This document shows, piece by piece, positions 32,130 to 62,679 of a DNA stretch of 64,000 nt. The notes under the pieces were generated by a model. That model was not told the origin of the DNA and ran no database searches. It worked only from the letters and a program-made list of their open reading frames with translations. The DNA is from Undaria pinnatifida (lineage: Eukaryota > Sar > Phaeophyceae > Laminariales > Alariaceae). Position 1 is the stretch's first letter; each line of letters opens with the position of its first letter. The stretch spans positions 2,552,197-2,616,196 of the forward strand of contig JABAKD010000023.1 of NCBI GenBank assembly GCA_012845835.1, read 5' to 3'. A program made the position numbers and the translations under genes.

Positions 32130-33140
32130 AATATCTTGGGGTGGTGGTGGGTTGTGTTTTGGTTTGTTTTTGTGCGTCCCTGTGGTACATGCTGATGCTT
32201 GGTGCTGGTTTTCGTCAGATGGTCTTTGCTGTGGGCAGAATGATGACTTGGCTTTTGATATCATGGCCCTAGTCGCAGACGTACATAAGTACACCATTTA
32301 GTAGAGATGAAATGAAGGACGTACAGTTCCTTGCTCTTTACTTGTCGCACGACGTGTCATATGAGGGCATGGGACTACCGACTGACGTTGCCCCTGACCT
32401 GTTTTGTAGCTGGTATTAAAGTAGTAGTACGTATAACATGATACCAGGTGCCAGGTACGAGCTACAGCAGTACGTGTACTTATTTTAGTGGTAAGTTGGG
32501 TCCAACGATATATCGCAGATCGTGCTTGCTGCTGGTGCAAAACGTACCAGGTATTTGCCCTTTTCTGATACCTGGTACGAGCTACCCATCTAACGCTGTA
32601 AAGCATGATATGATATAGCATCCGCAACATAACATCCTATGCTGCTGCATCATATCAAACTAAAACCGTACGCGCATTGCATGGTGACCATGATAAGGAA
32701 ATTGAGGCAAGCAAAATTTGAGATATGTTTTCGCGTGAAGCGCGCCCGTCGGCAACATTGTTATTCGAGCGAAGCGAGTTTCTAATCTACACCTGGGCCT
32801 CGCAATATAGGCTCCCATGAAAGAAAATGTTTGCGTGCGTGTCTTCGACTAAGCTTGATTTTCGTGTGGGCTCATTTGATTTTAGACTGCAGGTCTAGGC
32901 AGACCACCACGGAGCAACAAGACACACACAACAGACCACACGGGCAAAAACAGCAGCACACGCCGCTCATACAGCCGGCACACAGCGCTCACACAGCGGG
33001 CAGCACACAGACAACGGGCGCAGCGGCGGAGAGCGGGCATGGAGAGTGTGTGCCCGCTAGGGGTGTGTCCGCTAAGTGTATCTACTGCTGTCTCGTGGTG
33101 AGAGTAGGTCATCATGGAGAGACGTCCGTTGGGGGCGATT
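32130..33140. other. Non-coding stretch, nothing recognised
   Basis: Contains two copies of the near-palindrome ACCAGGTACGA/CTGGTACGAG (32445-32460 and 32572-32582) seen throughout the window. No gene was identified. Confidence 0.35.
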
Positions 33141-33142
33141 GA

Positions 33143-33889
33143 CCCAAACTCGGTCCGTTCTCCAACGCCCGAAGGGCGACAGCAGACACGGCGGAGGGGC
33201 TTGAGAGGGACCTCTACCTAGCTAAGGGAGCCAAAATCATGCTCACGAAGAACCTGTACCAACAAGTTGGACTCGTGAACGGCATTCGAGGCCAAGTCGT
33301 CGAGTTGGTGTTTGCAGACGACGCCCCCCCGCCGAACATCCCCCTTCACGTTGTCGTCAAGTTCAGAGGGTACTCAGCGGGGGAATGGTCGTCTCAGGAG
33401 AGATATAGAGGTTGTGTGCCGATTTCTCCCGTAGATACTACTTGGCAGGACGGGGGGACGCAGGTCAGGACGCAACTGCCGTTGAGGCTCTGCTGGGCCA
33501 TCACTATGCACAAATCACAGGGGCAGACGTTAGAGAATGCCGTCATAGACTTGGGGCCGAAGGAGGCCTGCACGGGGCTTACTTTCGTCTGTCTCAATAG
33601 GGCTAAAAGACTAGCGGACCTCATGGTAGAGCCAATGAGTTTCGACAGGATAGGCAAGCTCGGAAACTCCGACACCATGAAGGCTAGGCTGCAGGAAGAG
33701 GTTAGGCTGGTGGACTTAGCACAAAGCACGCGGGGTAGGTACACAGGCATGGATGGGCGTATTCACCGCCGTCGGGGCCAACTAATGACCACATCAATTG
33801 CAATACAACAAACGTCACATCGGCTCTATTCCACCTGTGGTGCCCCTCGCAATCACACGAACCCATGGCCCGTGGACGCACACGTCTGA
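33143..33889 (+). pseudogene. PIF1-type DNA helicase, C-terminal fragment
   Basis: The frame opens after a TGA at 33140-33142 and runs about 248 codons. It has the C-terminal half of a PIF1/Helitron-type superfamily 1 helicase: NARRATADTAEGL, then AKGAKIMLTKNL and GLVNGIRGQV (domain before the second RecA lobe), motif V-like AITMHKSQGQTLENAVIDLG and motif VI-like FVCLNRAKRLADL. The Walker A and DEAD-like motifs of the N-terminal lobe are missing and no upstream exon encodes them, so it cannot be an active helicase alone. The first ATG (33239) lies inside the domain. Origin from a Helitron or from the expanded cellular PIF1-like family is equally possible. It stops cleanly after PWPVDAHV. Confidence 0.8.
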
Positions 33890-33906
33890 CGACAGTTACA
33901 TCTATC

Positions 33907-33972
33907 AGCTGTCGCTCGTTTTGGCGACAGCGTTTGTATTTTTATTGTAGTAGAGATACAACTCTCTGCTAC
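33907..33972 (+). other. Two consecutive hairpins downstream of helicase fragment
   Basis: First hairpin: GCTGTCG (from 33907) pairs with CGACAGC ending about 33931. Second: GTAGTAGAGA (33947-33956) pairs over 10 bp with TCTCTGCTAC (33963-33972). They could be transcription-termination or 3'-end structures of the helicase unit. No CTRR motif typical of Helitron 3' ends is visible after either. Confidence 0.5.
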
Positions 33973-34170
33973 AACAAAAGCAACATTGGGATTGGGGCAA
34001 AATCCACTCGATAGCAGCAAGGGGAGATCAGTTTACCACGTACCTGGTACCTGATATTCATCGTGAAGTCTTGTGTCTTTTTGTATGTTCACTTCGTTTC
34101 CTGTAGTGGGCGACATGTTGGAAATATCGCATGCAGCAGGACAAGAAATCGATATTACGACTCGTATAAT

Positions 34171-34260
34171 AATTAAAATACACTCCAGCTGTGAGATCGA
34201 ATGTTTTGTCGAAACTCATCTTTGCAAGCTGTGTGTGATACTCCGAGTACTGCTGTACAA
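34171..34260 (+). repeat. Dispersed repeat C (CTCCAGCTGTGAGATCGA family), copy 1
   Basis: Core TACACTCCAGCTGTGAGATC, then TTTTGTCGAAACTCATCTTT, GCAAGCTGTGTGTGATACTC. Related copies at 53282-53395 (minus), 58475-58520, 59800-59900 and 62505-62620. In several copies one frame stays open, reading HSSCEI..F..THLCKL.VILR, so it may be a relic of a coding sequence. Origin unknown. Confidence 0.6.
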
Positions 34261-34261
34261 C

Positions 34262-36390
34262 CTATGTCGGGTGCCTGATCAAAATTTGTATTCAAGTTTG
34301 TACCAGGTTTCGGGCACATACATGTCATGCTATGATTTTCAGAGTTGGTCAACATATTTGAGTCGACCCCGTGAGCGAAACTGTCATCTGCTTCTGTTAT
34401 CGTTTTTGGTGCTTTTTTTGCATCGCTGAGAGCAACTGGATGATAGATTTCGAGTTTGTTGTCGTGACGGCAGACATGGGCACTGTTTCCGGTTGCAGAT
34501 TTGACTGGGGTGGAATTTTGATTAATTTCATTTTTTGGCTTTCGAAATGGGTGACTGAATCTAATTGGACGCGTAGTTTTCGCGGAGCAGAAGGGGGAAG
34601 TGACTGCATAATCGGCGTCCGCTGCGAGCAACGACATGGGCCGACCTTGGACGGAGTTGATTGCACTCGCGCGGGCACAGAGATTTTCCATGTGGATTAT
34701 GTGATTTCGCGTTATCAAGTACAGGTAGGGGGGCGTTGTGGATATGCGCGAGCTAGTTGGATGCTGTTTGCCGAGCAGGGGGTGGTCGCATTAATACTCG
34801 ATGTGCACGGCTACCAATAGATTCGTGACGTACATGGCAACCGATAGCATGTGTGTGATATACACGCACAAGGGTATATATATATATATATATGACCCGC
34901 TCTAATGGCAGGAGTGTCCTCAGTGTCCCGCTTGCTAGCTGGTCAAATGATTTAAAGCGAGTATTGGGGTGACCGACCTTACTGCGAACTGGCATGTCTC
35001 CAACAAAAGGCATGCATAATAATTACGACCAGATATCAAATGTTTGGTGCGGTGTCATGATTTATACCGCCAGTTCCTGTATACGGAGGCATAGTTTGAG
35101 CGATCGATATTATGTTATTTTGTCTAGATATGCGTGTATATTCCCTCCTGCGATAAACTTCGCAGCGTGGACATCTTCAGTATACAGCCGTGCAATTGCG
35201 ACTTATACATGCGATGCAAGCTGCAGTGCAAAGGCCAAAACTGGTTCCACCGAATTCCAGCCTGCCACCCTTCCTCCTCCGCTGCCGTTATATATGGTCA
35301 ACACCTCTACAGGTCCTTTACCCTCATCCTGCCTGGATCGGATCCCATTTGCCATCCTGCTCCCACGCGCTAGCTGCAGACGCATAGGGATGGTGTTGAT
35401 ATTAGGGTTAGGTTTAGGGTTGGTAGATGCTAGCGTGTGGAGTGCAGTCAAGGGCTGCAGCCCATGGGCTGTAAGTAGTTGCTCTCCGTTACAACATTGG
35501 CTTCAGCCATTTTTGAAAAGCTCTCTATAACTGGCCGTCAATACTATATACTGTAAGTGTCCGTATAATATGGTTGCTGAGGAGGTATACTCTGATGCAA
35601 GGTGGCAAGGTAAAGAGGTGGAGCGAACTTAAGCGTGGGGCCTAAAGGGTCATACCTCGCCGTATCATCTAGAAGCACAGGTCTAAAAACGCCAAACAGT
35701 TATTAAGAACATTCTGTAATGAACAATAATAGGAGAATTCCGCGTTCGGAGTCTATTAATAGTGTACCGACGCGAGTAAACCGTCAATATCCAGCCCGAC
35801 GATTCATTGTAACGGTCTCTCTTTGTGTTATTGCTCGGTTAAACAAGTCGTGTCGAACACCCTTCCTGGCGCTGGAGCAACTAAAAATTTACGGTTTGTG
35901 TGGAAACTTCCTCGGCCAAAACCGCTCGTGCGTAATCTTCGTGTTCCTATCTTGACGTTGGGCTTTAGTCTGTAGATACTGTACTATTCTTGCCAGACTT
36001 AGAGACCGCAATCATGCACCGCCGAAATATTCCAAAGGGCACACAATTACTTCAACCCGTCGTTGATTCATCCATCCGATCGCCAACTACCGCGCTTTAC
36101 ACCCTGTAACCGAGATGTTTTAGTGCAATCATCACAAGTTTCAATTTCGAGTCCAAGTGACAGCGCTTCAACACAGCCAGACGTGCTACTCGTGGCATAC
36201 AGCTGCTGCTAACGTGCGTTGTGCTTCCTCTAGTTTTAATGAGTTAGGGCTAAAACGTATATACAGTCTACGTTTTACCGAATAACAACCCATTGACAGC
36301 CATCGCGCTTTGTCTCCTGCAACAAGTGCCCGCGAATTCGAGTCCATGACGATACTCAATAATAAAAAACGTCGTAACTATCGAAATCCC
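34262..36390. other. Non-coding stretch with a TA microsatellite
   Basis: A (TA)n run lies at about 34876-34892. Frames at 34371-34820 and 34994-35530 have no recognised domain or splice context. Confidence 0.35.
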
Positions 36391-36393
36391 TCC

Positions 36394-37074
36394 CTACTGT
36401 ACGCTGGGAATTCTCAAAAGGAAAATCCCGTTAGCCTCGAGTAAGCCAAACTCCGAATCCATTTCCTCCGCCCAAGCGCCCCAAAGCCTTGACGCAGGTT
36501 TTTTGAAGTCCACCGCGCTTGGTGCCTGCTTCGGCTTCTGGACGGGCGGACGCGGCGGGTCCGTCGGCTCAAGAACTGCTTTTTTCCCTGCCAGTGGCAT
36601 ATGGCGCATACGGCTACCTCGGAGCTCCGTGGGAGTCGATCAGGTTAATGAGGTCCGCTGCGCTCTCTGGTCGAGCGCCCTGGCCTCCACTCTCATTACC
36701 CGTCCCCCCGAATGTCGTCACCACTGCGTGGTCCTTGTTCGTGATCGCCGGACACCGCACGGTGATGGTGGGGTGTCCTCTCGAAAACCGGCAGCGGAGC
36801 CTTCCCTTTTGTCTCGGGCGCGTTTCAAAGTTCTCGCGTCCCTCTTGGGTCAGATAAGCCCGGCAGCATCGGCATCGCGCTTGCACTCGGCTGTGCCTTC
36901 CATGCCTTGTCCCTCGTTTCGACCACCTTTAGCCCATATACGTAGCGCCTCCAGAAACACGGCCTTTCCTTCCGCCAACCTTGTTTCGAAACCCCCCCAA
37001 AACCCACGCCACATACCCCCCCTCTCCATTGTCAGACGCCCAAACCTCAACCTTGGAGGGTGAGTCAACCACAA
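36394..37074 (-). pseudogene. Degraded minus-strand coding relic, unknown
   Basis: Three consecutive minus-strand frames (37074-36850, 36886-36614, 36609-36394) look like pieces of one protein broken by stops and shifts. They include a Trp/Gly-rich start, a Cys/Arg-rich middle (CRCCRAYLTQ, RCPAITNKDHAVVT) and a Pro/Lys-rich end with KPASRLWGAWAEEMDSEFG. Transposon gag-like origin is a guess; no diagnostic motif was recognised. Confidence 0.35.
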
Positions 37075-37559
37075 TCATGATACTTACCGGGGTACGTAGC
37101 ATACATAGCTAAAAATCATTTTACAGTGTTCTTTGCACGCGGAGGGGGTAGCACGCGGAGCTTCTGGCTGGAATTACGCCTAGTTTTCATGTGTTTTACG
37201 ACGGGAATCACATCGGGGGGCGGTTTACAGCTGCTGCCGTCAGGCTCGATGCTCCAGCCGAAGCCGGATTAACGATCCTTCTCCTTCGAATCCGAGCCTG
37301 CGACCAAAACAGAGAACTACACATACATACATGTCATCCTCCCCGGTCCTTGAACCAGGCGGCCACCAACGAACACAAAATGCACGGTACGTCCGGCACG
37401 TAGGCTACGACCTCTAGCAGCTTAACTGTCAGATTTCCTGGGAACACAACATTGAGCGTACCTTATACCGCACATATCGATCACGATGGTTGTCCAAAAT
37501 GTTTGTTCCCGACCGCCGGATCGAGAACAGACAGCAGTAGTCGCGGGCGCCCTTTCTTG

Positions 37560-37892
37560 CCGCGGGCATACATCGTGCCGTCGGTGGAGCATGCTGCTTG
37601 CAGTTCGTAGATAGCAGTCTTGCTCCCCTCAGCATTGAGGGTGAACCGCTTACCATTAGTCTATTGCTACGGACGCCACCTGAGCAACGCGGAGCTCCGA
37701 CATCCACCGTGCCATCCCCAGCATGGTTCTCGCAATACGCGGCCAGCCTGTCCTTGACATTGAACATCGGTCGCTTCTTCTTGCAAGAGCCGTGTGAGCG
37801 ACGCTCATTACTGACCTTCACGCATGCCGTCCTCAAGTTGCTTGCAGTACACGGCGCCCTTGCAGCCCTGTACATCGGAGATCGGTCGCTTA
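37560..37892 (-). pseudogene. EsV-1-7 repeat pseudogene
   Basis: At least three decayed EsV-1-7 units on the minus strand in shifting frames: KRPISDVQGCKGAVYCKQ (to about 37800), then SHGSCKKKRPMFNVKDRLAA with YCENHAGDGTVDV, then TLNAEGSKTAIYELQ. Key residues are lost (first Cys of unit 2, Cys/His of unit 3) and an in-frame stop follows the first unit. The high-coordinate end stops exactly where SINE B3 begins (37892/37893), so that insertion removed or displaced the upstream part. It is a second locus of the family, opposite in strand to the gene at 25.4 kb. Confidence 0.75.
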
Positions 37893-38055
37893 CCTGTATA
37901 CCCACAATGGGACCCGAAGGGTGCGCCAGCTAGCGTTGGGCTGCGAAAGCAACTGAGTTAAATCGACACACGACGCGTATGAAAATACGTGGAAGTGTGG
38001 TGAGCTAAAGCTTTATTTTTCCCCATCCGCCGGAGGATGAAAAAACAAAAAAAGT
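37893..38055 (+). mobile_element. SINE-like family B element, copy B3 (5'-truncated)
   Basis: From ACAATGGGACCCGAAGG to CCGCCGGAGGATG plus an A-rich tail, it is almost identical to B1 and B2. It abuts the EsV-1-7 pseudogene on its left and lies 203 bp upstream of the first exon of the Rtt106-like gene, so it sits in that gene's likely promoter region. No target-site duplication could be identified. Confidence 0.8.
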
Positions 38056-38257
38056 TGAGATTTGAATCATCAGTGTGCTGGACTGGGGCTGCTGTCAAGA
38101 CACCCCTCCTCGACAATGCCGAGCACGCCTATAAGACGTCCTCAATTCAAAAACCAAAAATCATTTTCGAAAAACGGCCACCCCAGAAGGCCGCCAAACT
38201 CCCCACGCGGCTCCCAGCTGCAGGCCCCTGCAAACACACATCGGAAGTATAGGCAAT

Positions 38258-57281
<19,024 letters not shown>

Positions 57282-58130
57282 TGATAACGTGATAATCTCG
57301 TTGACAAGGGGGGACAGGCAGTGCGGCTGTAGATGGACCCGGTTGCACGAGCGGCACTTTCTGCCGGCTAGACACGCAGTGCTAGGCACTTGTACACGAC
57401 GTGTTGAGGTCGTTCTGGTCGGTCGGTGGGCAGTAGACTCTTATGGCATTACCTGAACGATTTTTCACGTTCCTTTCTCACCGGCAACCACGCGGCCCGA
57501 CCACACAGGCTAGGGTACAGGTGCGCCGTTCATTGTCTGAGACTTGCCAGTTGAGGAGCTCTATGCGTGAACGAAACACTCATTTCGAGTATATTGAAGG
57601 TGCTGCCCGATAAATAAGAACAATGTGACCCAATGGACGTAGGAATGTACGAAAGGCGAAAGTGTGAAACAAGGATATCCGATGACTTTTTTTTTCCGAC
57701 GGTTTTGGGTTAATGGGCCCGGCCACTCACTCACTTTTTTTTTTTTTTTTTTTCAAATGCCTCCTCTATCGTGGCACGTGTCGCCGTAATCATCGATTCA
57801 CTTTTTCCCTCCCGAGGCTACGGTGGGGGGGGTTAAGCCCATCTTGACATCCGGGTTCGAACCGCTCGCACGTGTGCACTTTTGTATGTAACCCCACCGA
57901 CAGAAATACTCTGGGCGATTTGCTTGGTTCCGCCCAGCTAACCATTCCATCGTTGCGGATTCATATCTCCCAAGCTTAACTGCACGAAAAAGCTGAAGAC
58001 CGGAACGGAACGGGGGGTCATTCGGCACGAGTGACCCCGAGGCATTAAAAAAAGAGGACCCAAAACTGACTCCCCTTGCCGTAGCCATGTATAATCTTTA
58101 CGGTCTTGCAGTTTTGCGCGGGGAAGGTAG
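57282..58130. other. 3' flank of the Rtt106-like gene, no gene seen
   Basis: T-rich runs near 57686 and 57736. No clear AATAAA was located and no coding region recognised. Confidence 0.35.
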
Positions 58131-58139
58131 TACAACTCC

Positions 58140-58186
58140 GACAGATCACGATCTACTAGTAGTAGTAGTAGATCGTGAGTCGTTCT
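58140..58186 (+). other. Hairpin related to the 134-bp satellite end
   Basis: CACGATCTACTA pairs with TAGTAGATCGTG around a short AGT-repeat loop. The left part (CCGACAGATCACGATCTA) equals the start of the satellite-like block at 6236. Confidence 0.5.
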
Positions 58187-58474
58187 ACGGTACGCCCACC
58201 AACTTTTCTTTAACGAAATAGCCGTTTTTGGTGTCAGCTCCCGGCCGTGCCTGTTGAAACACGGTGCCCCTTGCCTTGCCCGGACGCCATCGTTGGATAG
58301 ACCTTTGCAAATATAAACGTGTTTGAGGATGCTTTTTTCATGGCATCCTCTGTCTCGTTTCTGGCAGCCACGAAACGTTCGTTAAAGGATATCGCCGGTT
58401 TTTTCGACGAGGGGGGGGGGGGGGGGGGGGGGGTGGGGCTATCTATCGTAGAATCAGTCTCATCTGTTATTAAA

Positions 58475-58600
58475 ACATTGAAACACACCACAGCTGTGAG
58501 ATCGAAGGTTTCGTCGAAATTTAAATTTGAATTATCCCACGGTAGCCGTGCGCCGCGGAAGTTTCTGGGTTCTGAACGTGAGAAGCTCAACATCTCACCA
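58475..58600 (+). repeat. Chimeric repeat: family C start joined to MITE E arm
   Basis: CACCACAGCTGTGAGATCGA belongs to repeat C. From 58534, TTATCCCACGGTAGC..GAGAAGCTCAACATCTCAC belongs to the MITE E arm. A G20-type run precedes it at 58411-58432. Confidence 0.45.
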
Positions 58601-58818
58601 CCCGAAACACGCGTGCTACGATAAGAGGTGTGCACAACTGTTTTCTTTTCTTCTTTGAGGTTCCTTTCTTTCGGGAGCCTAAGGCACGTGTCCTTCGTAA
58701 CCCTTCTTATCCCAAGAACTGATTTTAGAGATGAAAATATTACTGCCATCGGATGGAAAAAAAACTCATGCCCTAGGTATGCAACGAGAACCATGAAAAA
58801 AAAACGCAAACTATCTCT

Positions 58819-59610
58819 GACGATTCTGGGTTAAGGAAGTCCCGTCATTCAGAAACCATTTCAGCCAAGAAAAGGTATACCTTAATACCTCTATACCGCA
58901 GCACGCGGCATTTCGGACGATTTCGGGTTAAGGAAGCCCCGTCATTCAGAAACCATTTCAGCCAAAAAAAGGTATAACCTAACACCTCTGTACCGCAGCA
59001 TTCAGCATATCCGACGATTTCGGGTTAAGGAAGTCCCGTCAATCAGAAACCATTTTAGCCAAAATAAGGTATTCCTTGATACCTCTATACCGCCGAAGCA
59101 CGCGGCATTTCAGACGATTTGGGGGTTGAGGAGACCCGTCATTCGGAAATCGTTTCCGCCAAAAAACGGTATACCTAATACCTCTATACCTATAGCACGC
59201 CACTGCATTTCCGATGATTTTAGGTCAAGGAATAACCCGTCATTCAGAAACCATTTCCGCCAAAAAACGTTATACCTAATACCTCTTTACCTATAGCACG
59301 CCACGGCATTTCCGATGATTTTAGGTTAAGGCATAGCCCGTCATTCAGAAACAATTTCCGCCAAAAAACGGTATACCTAATACCTCTATACCTATAGCAC
59401 GCCACGGCATTTATTTCCGATGATTTTACGTTAAGGAATAGCCCGTCATTCAGAATCCATTTCCGCCAAAAAACGGTATACCTTAATACGTGTTCACCGT
59501 AGCACGCGGCATTTCCGACGATTTTGGGTTAAGGATCAACCCGTCATTCAGAAAAAAAAATTGCCAAAAAACGGTATACCTTTGTCGTAGCATGCGCCGA
59601 AACATGACAG
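58819..59610 (+). repeat. Tandem satellite, ~100-bp period, eight units
   Basis: GACGATTT.GGGTTAAGGAA recurs at 58819, 58916, 59013, 59113, 59213, 59314, 59418 and 59517 (period 97-104). Each unit carries CCCGTCATTCAGAAACCATT, GCCAAAAAACGGTATACCTA and ACCTCTATACC. Isolated diverged units occur inside the Rtt106-like gene introns (near 46690, 47150, 51470, 54430). Confidence 0.9.
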
Positions 59611-59799
59611 TCGGAGGCATTCGCTCGAGCAATCCGACCGATCCTTCTGTGAGCTAGTAGTGCGGAACAAAAAAAGGTAACCGCTAGTTCGAAAACATGT
59701 GTGCAACACTCCCAAAAACAGTGTCAGGGTAACCCGCAGTTCCTCGATTCAAGAGCTCCTAGAAATTTAGCCGCGCATTTTTTTCTTTTTTTTTTTGAA

Positions 59800-59900
59800 A
59801 AGTTTGACCATATAATTGCAACCACTTTCGTAGGATGCCTCATTTTCAAGATGTGCTTGAAATTCCGATCGAGCGTGTCACCGAGTGTGTTTTTCCTCAT
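59800..59900 (+). repeat. Dispersed repeat C, diverged copy
   Basis: Shares TTTTCAAGATGTGCTTGAAA-like sequence, CCGATCGAGCG and TTCCTCATGGAGGATATGGG with the copy at 62505-62640 (CCGATCGCGCG, TTCCTCATTAAGGATGTAGG). Confidence 0.4.
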
Positions 59901-60173
59901 GGAGGATATGGGTCGGCGCCTCCCCGTAGAACTTGGTTGTACTGTACTGGTCGAGGGTCAACCGGTCAATATTCGTCAAATTGTGCACGGAAGATATTCC
60001 ACTCGTTTTGGGAGTGCCACAAAATCTGCGGGCTGTGAAACACGCCAGTATAGTATGAATTGAGTCGTATGAGGGGAGGGCGTTTTTTTTCTTGGGGGGG
60101 GGGGGCGGGGGGGCGGGGGAAGGGGGGCATATATTTAGAGCATGTAGCTGCCGCCGTTTGCTCTGTTGTGCAG

Positions 60174-60449
60174 GAGGACCCGTATATGTGGCGTGCAGAC
60201 CCTACTGATTCTACGATAGCCGCCCTTCAAAAATCAGCGATATTATTTTTCACGAACGTTTTCACGGCTGCTCGACACGTGACGAGGAAGTATGCAATGA
60301 ATGGGAAAAACACTTTAAGAAATGTTCTTGTTTTCATAGGGCTTCCGACCGACGTCGGGGCAGAAACGGGAACGATATTTCAGGAGATACGGCCGGACAC
60401 CGGTGATAAAACCAGCGATTTCGTGAGAGAAGAGTTTGGGAGGCTGTAG
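60174..60449 (+). CDS. Candidate terminal exon, possible histone-fold-like protein
   Basis: A 91-codon frame begins at a splice-like acceptor (GTTTGCTCTGTTGTGCAG) and ends at TAG. The product is well mixed in composition: a predicted helix (STIAALQKSAILFFTNVFTA), a turn, AMNGKNTLRNVLVFIGL, then an acidic end (TSDFVREEFGRL). The helix-loop-helix pattern A..LF......A......GK.TL....V resembles histone-fold subunits such as POLE3/POLE4 or NF-Y-like proteins, but similarity is weak. No upstream exon was found; the sequence just before it is a G-run and repeat C. It may be a gene relic. Confidence 0.3.
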   Translation, partial: EDPYMWRADPTDSTIAALQKSAILFFTNVFTAARHVTRKYAMNGKNTLRNVLVFIGLPTDVGAETGTIFQEIRPDTGDKTSDFVREEFGRL

Positions 60450-60454
60450 TAGAA

Positions 60455-61600
60455 CAACTTATCCAACCCCGGCAACATGCTTTAGACCATACAGATCGTA
60501 CCGATCCCAACTGACATGAGCTGCGCCATACAGATATACATGGTGTCTGCCTGGTCATCGCTTGCCCTGGGTGCTTGCGGCATTGGTAGTGTGCCCATCT
60601 CAAAGAAAAGCACCGGCATCTGCCACATCATACATATTTTTGGAAGTATTTCTGGCGTGTCCTCCTCTGGGTTGACGTAAACGCTAAACAACAATGACGG
60701 ATGCACAACGCCGGGGGAGGCCTCGGAGAAGTCGCGGTGGCCCGAGCGCCTGCGCGCACTTACAATGGCCTATTCGCCCGAGCTTGTTGCAAAAACGGCG
60801 TGGTAGGGTGGTACGATGAAGATCATGCTTGGAAACAAAGACCATCCCAAACATCAGCAACCCACCCCGACGTTCGTTAGCCACACCTTGAAACCTCGGG
60901 AGTATGGTTACTGGCGCGCGAGGTTTTTGCCGGGCATGGTGCATCTGCAACGGCTAATGTAGAAGTGTCCATGACGTGCAAGACATTTTGCGGAACATAA
61001 ATCAAGGTCAGAGAGGCAACCGAGGCTACGCGGCCTTAGGGCGGCAAACATGCACGACGATTATAACACCACCCACACACCCCACGACTACGAACTTCTC
61101 CCCACGACCCACGACGTTGAATATATGCAAGTGAAGTTCAGCGACCTCCACGCGCCGAAACACAGTACAGAGTTCTCGTGGCCGTGCCCTTGGCGAGGAA
61201 TATCACGTACATTCCACCACTTGGTCGAGCGTTTCTGCGCAGGCAGAGGGTCGGCATCACGCCATATCCGTACGTACTGTTTAACAGGAAGAGTAAATAC
61301 TCCCAACTTCAGCGCCCAAGTAGGCCAGCCGTGTAGCTAACGTCGCGTGCGATTCTAATCACCGATTGACGATCGCACTGTGCAAGAGGGTGCACCGATC
61401 ATTGGCACTTCTGCGGTCGCGTCCCCTTCCACGCCTATGCCGTCGCTGCAACACACGTCCTGGTCGTTTACCTACCCGACCGTGGTGCTGGAATTGACGT
61501 CATCTCACGTGGATCCACCGGCTAACTACGCTCGACAACTCACTAAGGCTGCTGTTTTCGACCCATAACACGAACGGGTGTTGCGATTTATCGTACCCTC
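60455..61600. other. Mostly non-coding; satellite fragment at 60480
   Basis: TAGACCATACAGATCGTACC near 60484 matches a block of the 134-bp satellite. No gene was recognised in the remainder. Confidence 0.35.
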
Positions 61601-61639
61601 CCGATTTGTCGTATACCTTTGACATCAATCACTCCCCAA

Positions 61640-62350
61640 TTCAAATTATCATCCGCCCCTTTAAAATATCACCCCCCCCCCCCCTGAAAAATTTGCTACT
61701 CTTTTCCTCCACCCGCTTATATCCTAAACCTATATCAAGAAGGGTGATATACCCCCTCTTCTTATTCTATATCAAGGTAAAGATATGCACCTTTCCGGGG
61801 GTGATATAGCCCGCCTTCGAAACGTTGGAGACCCACTATTATTGTTAAATATATATATACTCGTATCTATGTCCAGAGTGATATACATATATCAAGGGCG
61901 ATATAGGTATACAATTCTGCAGGTACTATCCCTTCCCCCCCCCACGCCCCCCCCCCCCCTCCCGCACTAAAAACGCCGGGCGAAGGTCCGCTGCTATGCT
62001 CTACCTATATTATCAAGGGTGATATAGGTACTATATCAAGGGAGATATAAGGTCCATATCAAGGGTGATACAGCCCCCATTACGAAATATCAAGGTCAAT
62101 ATAGAAACTGCGTCAAGGGCCCCTGAAACGTTTGCGACCGAATATTATGGGAAATACATGTGTTCTCTCTCAAGGGTGATATTGGCATGTTTCAATACTC
62201 CCCGACATATCGTGTGCCTTTCTCAATATCCACACCTCACTTCAAAACAGCACCCTCCCGTCCAAGTTATCTACGCCCCCCTAAAATATTCCACCTCCCC
62301 CTGAAATATATCAACCCCTCTACTTGAAAATACCCCCTCCCCCATTCAAA
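61640..62350 (+). repeat. TATCAAGGGTGATAT-rich degenerate tandem region
   Basis: The motif TATCAAGGGTGATATAG and variants recur many times (about 61733, 61770, 61890, 62010, 62034, 62056, 62082, 62170) among C-rich runs. The motif is close to its own complement at the ends (ATATC/GATAT). No coding potential. Confidence 0.65.
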
Positions 62351-62504
62351 ATATCACCCCCCTTCGGGCCCCGTCTTGGAGGGGATGCGTGGTGTATGGT
62401 CAAATGACTAAGGCAAGCAACGAATGAGTACGGCCACCACCCCTCGAAATATTCTACACCCTCCCCCTCTGGAACAGCCCGCTGACGTTCCATATATATT
62501 TAAA

Positions 62505-62640
62505 AAAATAAAAATACACTCCAGCTGTGAGATCGAAGATTTTGTCAAAACTCATCTTTGCAAGCTGTGTCTGATACTCCGATCGCGCGCATTACGAGTT
62601 GCGTTTCCTCATTAAGGATGTAGGTCGGCGTCACCCCTTT
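62505..62640 (+). repeat. Dispersed repeat C, copy
   Basis: AAATACACTCCAGCTGTGAG, ATTTTGTCAAAACTCATCTT, TGCAAGCTGTGTCTGATACT, then TTGCGTTTCCTCATTAAGG. The best match is to 34171-34260. Confidence 0.6.
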
Positions 62641-62679
62641 CAACTACAGTGTAGCTATCAGGGTCAACAGGGTGATGTT

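Noticed and set aside
35400-35425. TTAGGGTTAGGTTTAGGGTT, telomere-like
   Set aside because: Only about three imperfect units, internal in the window; no array.
36503-37063. 186-codon plus-strand frame
   Set aside because: It mirrors the minus-strand relic; the composition (Pro/Ser/Arg) looks like a reverse-strand shadow.
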